NCBI RefSeq assembly: GCF_003337215.1
Contig: NZ_QPIG01000004.1
Coordinates: 1 to 64,000 of the forward strand
DNA length: 64,000 nt
Reading direction: 5' to 3'
Source: Oceanihabitans sediminis
Lineage (GTDB): Bacteria; Bacteroidota; Bacteroidia; Flavobacteriales; Flavobacteriaceae
The notes beneath the pieces are model-generated. The model was given only the letters and a program-made list of their open reading frames with translations. It made no database searches and was not told where the DNA came from. Made by a program: the position numbers and the translations under genes. Shown here piece after piece: positions 63,576 through 64,000 of the stretch (the stretch's first letter is position 1; every line of letters starts with the position of its first letter).

Positions 63576-64000
63576 ATGAATATGCGCAAGAAAGTTCAAC
63601 ATATTACTCTTAAAACATACCATTCTAAAAGTAAAGAAGCGAATACCAAAAAGGAGCTTTTCAATACTGCGGAAGATATTCCTGTAAAACAGAATTACAC
63701 AGAAGAGGATTTAAAAGATGTAGAGCACATCGGTTTTGTTGCAGGAATTGCTCCAAACCTTCGTGGCCCATACAGTACCATGTACGTTCGTAGACCATGG
63801 ACTATCAGACAGTACGCAGGTTTTTCAACTGCAGAAGAAAGTAATGCCTTTTACAGAAGAAACCTTGCTGCTGGACAAAAAGGACTTTCCGTTGCCTTCG
63901 ATTTGGCTACACATAGAGGCTATGACTCCGATCACGAAAGAGTGGTTGGAGATGTAGGAAAAGCAGGTGTTGCAATAGATTCTGTTGAAGACATGAAAGT
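63576..64000 (+). CDS. Methylmalonyl-CoA mutase large (alpha) subunit, 3'-truncated by window
   Basis: Begins ATG at 63576 directly after the preceding stop (alternative ATG at 63582). The visible 141 codons contain the mutase signature [20 protein letters not shown] and [21 protein letters not shown] with the active-site Tyr, then [19 protein letters not shown] and [12 protein letters not shown]. The cobalamin-binding domain must lie beyond the window. Catalyses methylmalonyl-CoA to succinyl-CoA with adenosylcobalamin. Confidence 0.95.
   Translation, partial: MNMRKKVQHITLKTYHSKSKEANTKKELFNTAEDIPVKQNYTEEDLKDVEHIGFVAGIAPNLRGPYSTMYVRRPWTIRQYAGFSTAEESNAFYRRNLAAGQKGLSVAFDLATHRGYDSDHERVVGDVGKAGVAIDSVEDMK

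Overview
The window is a compact, AT-rich chromosomal segment from a member of the Flavobacteriaceae (Bacteroidota). The evidence is the gene families (LytTR systems, PspC/GIN module, flavobacterial PpiC/SurA chaperones, a beta-barrel protein, Cys-lipoproteins with S-C-K type lipoboxes), the lack of Shine-Dalgarno sequences, and promoter-like TTG-N17..22-TAnnTTTG sequences upstream of many genes. No phage, insertion sequence, CRISPR array or rRNA operon is present. It reads as a stable core region.

Layout. 1-3.6 kb: thrS-infC-rpmI-rplT translation operon; infC appears to start at an AUA codon. 3.6-8.0 kb: EF-hand protein, then a three-gene minus-strand operon (secreted protein, TPR histidine kinase, LytTR regulator). 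8.1-15.2 kb, minus strand: AI-2E-family permease, dnaB, accA, EamA permease, LptF/G permease, tgt. 15.3-19.6 kb: outer-membrane barrel, FKBP lipoprotein, Hsp15-like protein, PRTase, aroK, tRNA-Lys, tRNA-Leu, TlpA-like protein. 19.7-27.5 kb: aconitase, then a minus operon of three periplasmic folding factors plus a MoxR ATPase. 27.6-33.6 kb: small protein, ECF sigma factor with a membrane partner, PlsC, Nudix, cyclophilin lipoprotein, M3 peptidase. 33.6-41.2 kb: UPF0126/TRIC protein, RDD protein and the divergent SpoIIM/DUF4129/DUF4350/MoxR/DUF58 operon. 41.3-42.8 kb: dps and oxyR, divergent. 42.8-48.5 kb: small proteins, TIGR00266/AIM24, DUF4442, and a DUF4870-PadR-PspC-GIN envelope-stress module. 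48.6-53.9 kb: trxB, aldehyde dehydrogenase, PAS histidine kinase/receiver pair, tandem MliC-like lipoprotein. 54-59.4 kb: tyrS with its leader, YceI, pirin, nagB, FKBP, tRNA-Pro. 59.5-64 kb: sugar dehydrogenase, udk, divIC, and methylmalonyl-CoA mutase small and large subunits with a lipoprotein gene between them (the large subunit runs off the window).

The strongest non-obvious signal lies upstream of tyrS. A 34-codon minus-strand leader ORF carries three consecutive tyrosine codons, and an intrinsic terminator ends about 20 nt before the tyrS start. A segment of the leader ORF copies the terminator 3' arm and can pair with its 5' arm as an antiterminator. This is the architecture of ribosome-mediated attenuation controlled by charged tRNA-Tyr. 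Other unusual points are the AUA start of infC, three perfect 11-bp A-tract repeats in the dps leader, a 17-codon hydrophobic ORF after the PspC gene, and an inverted-repeat element at the left edge.
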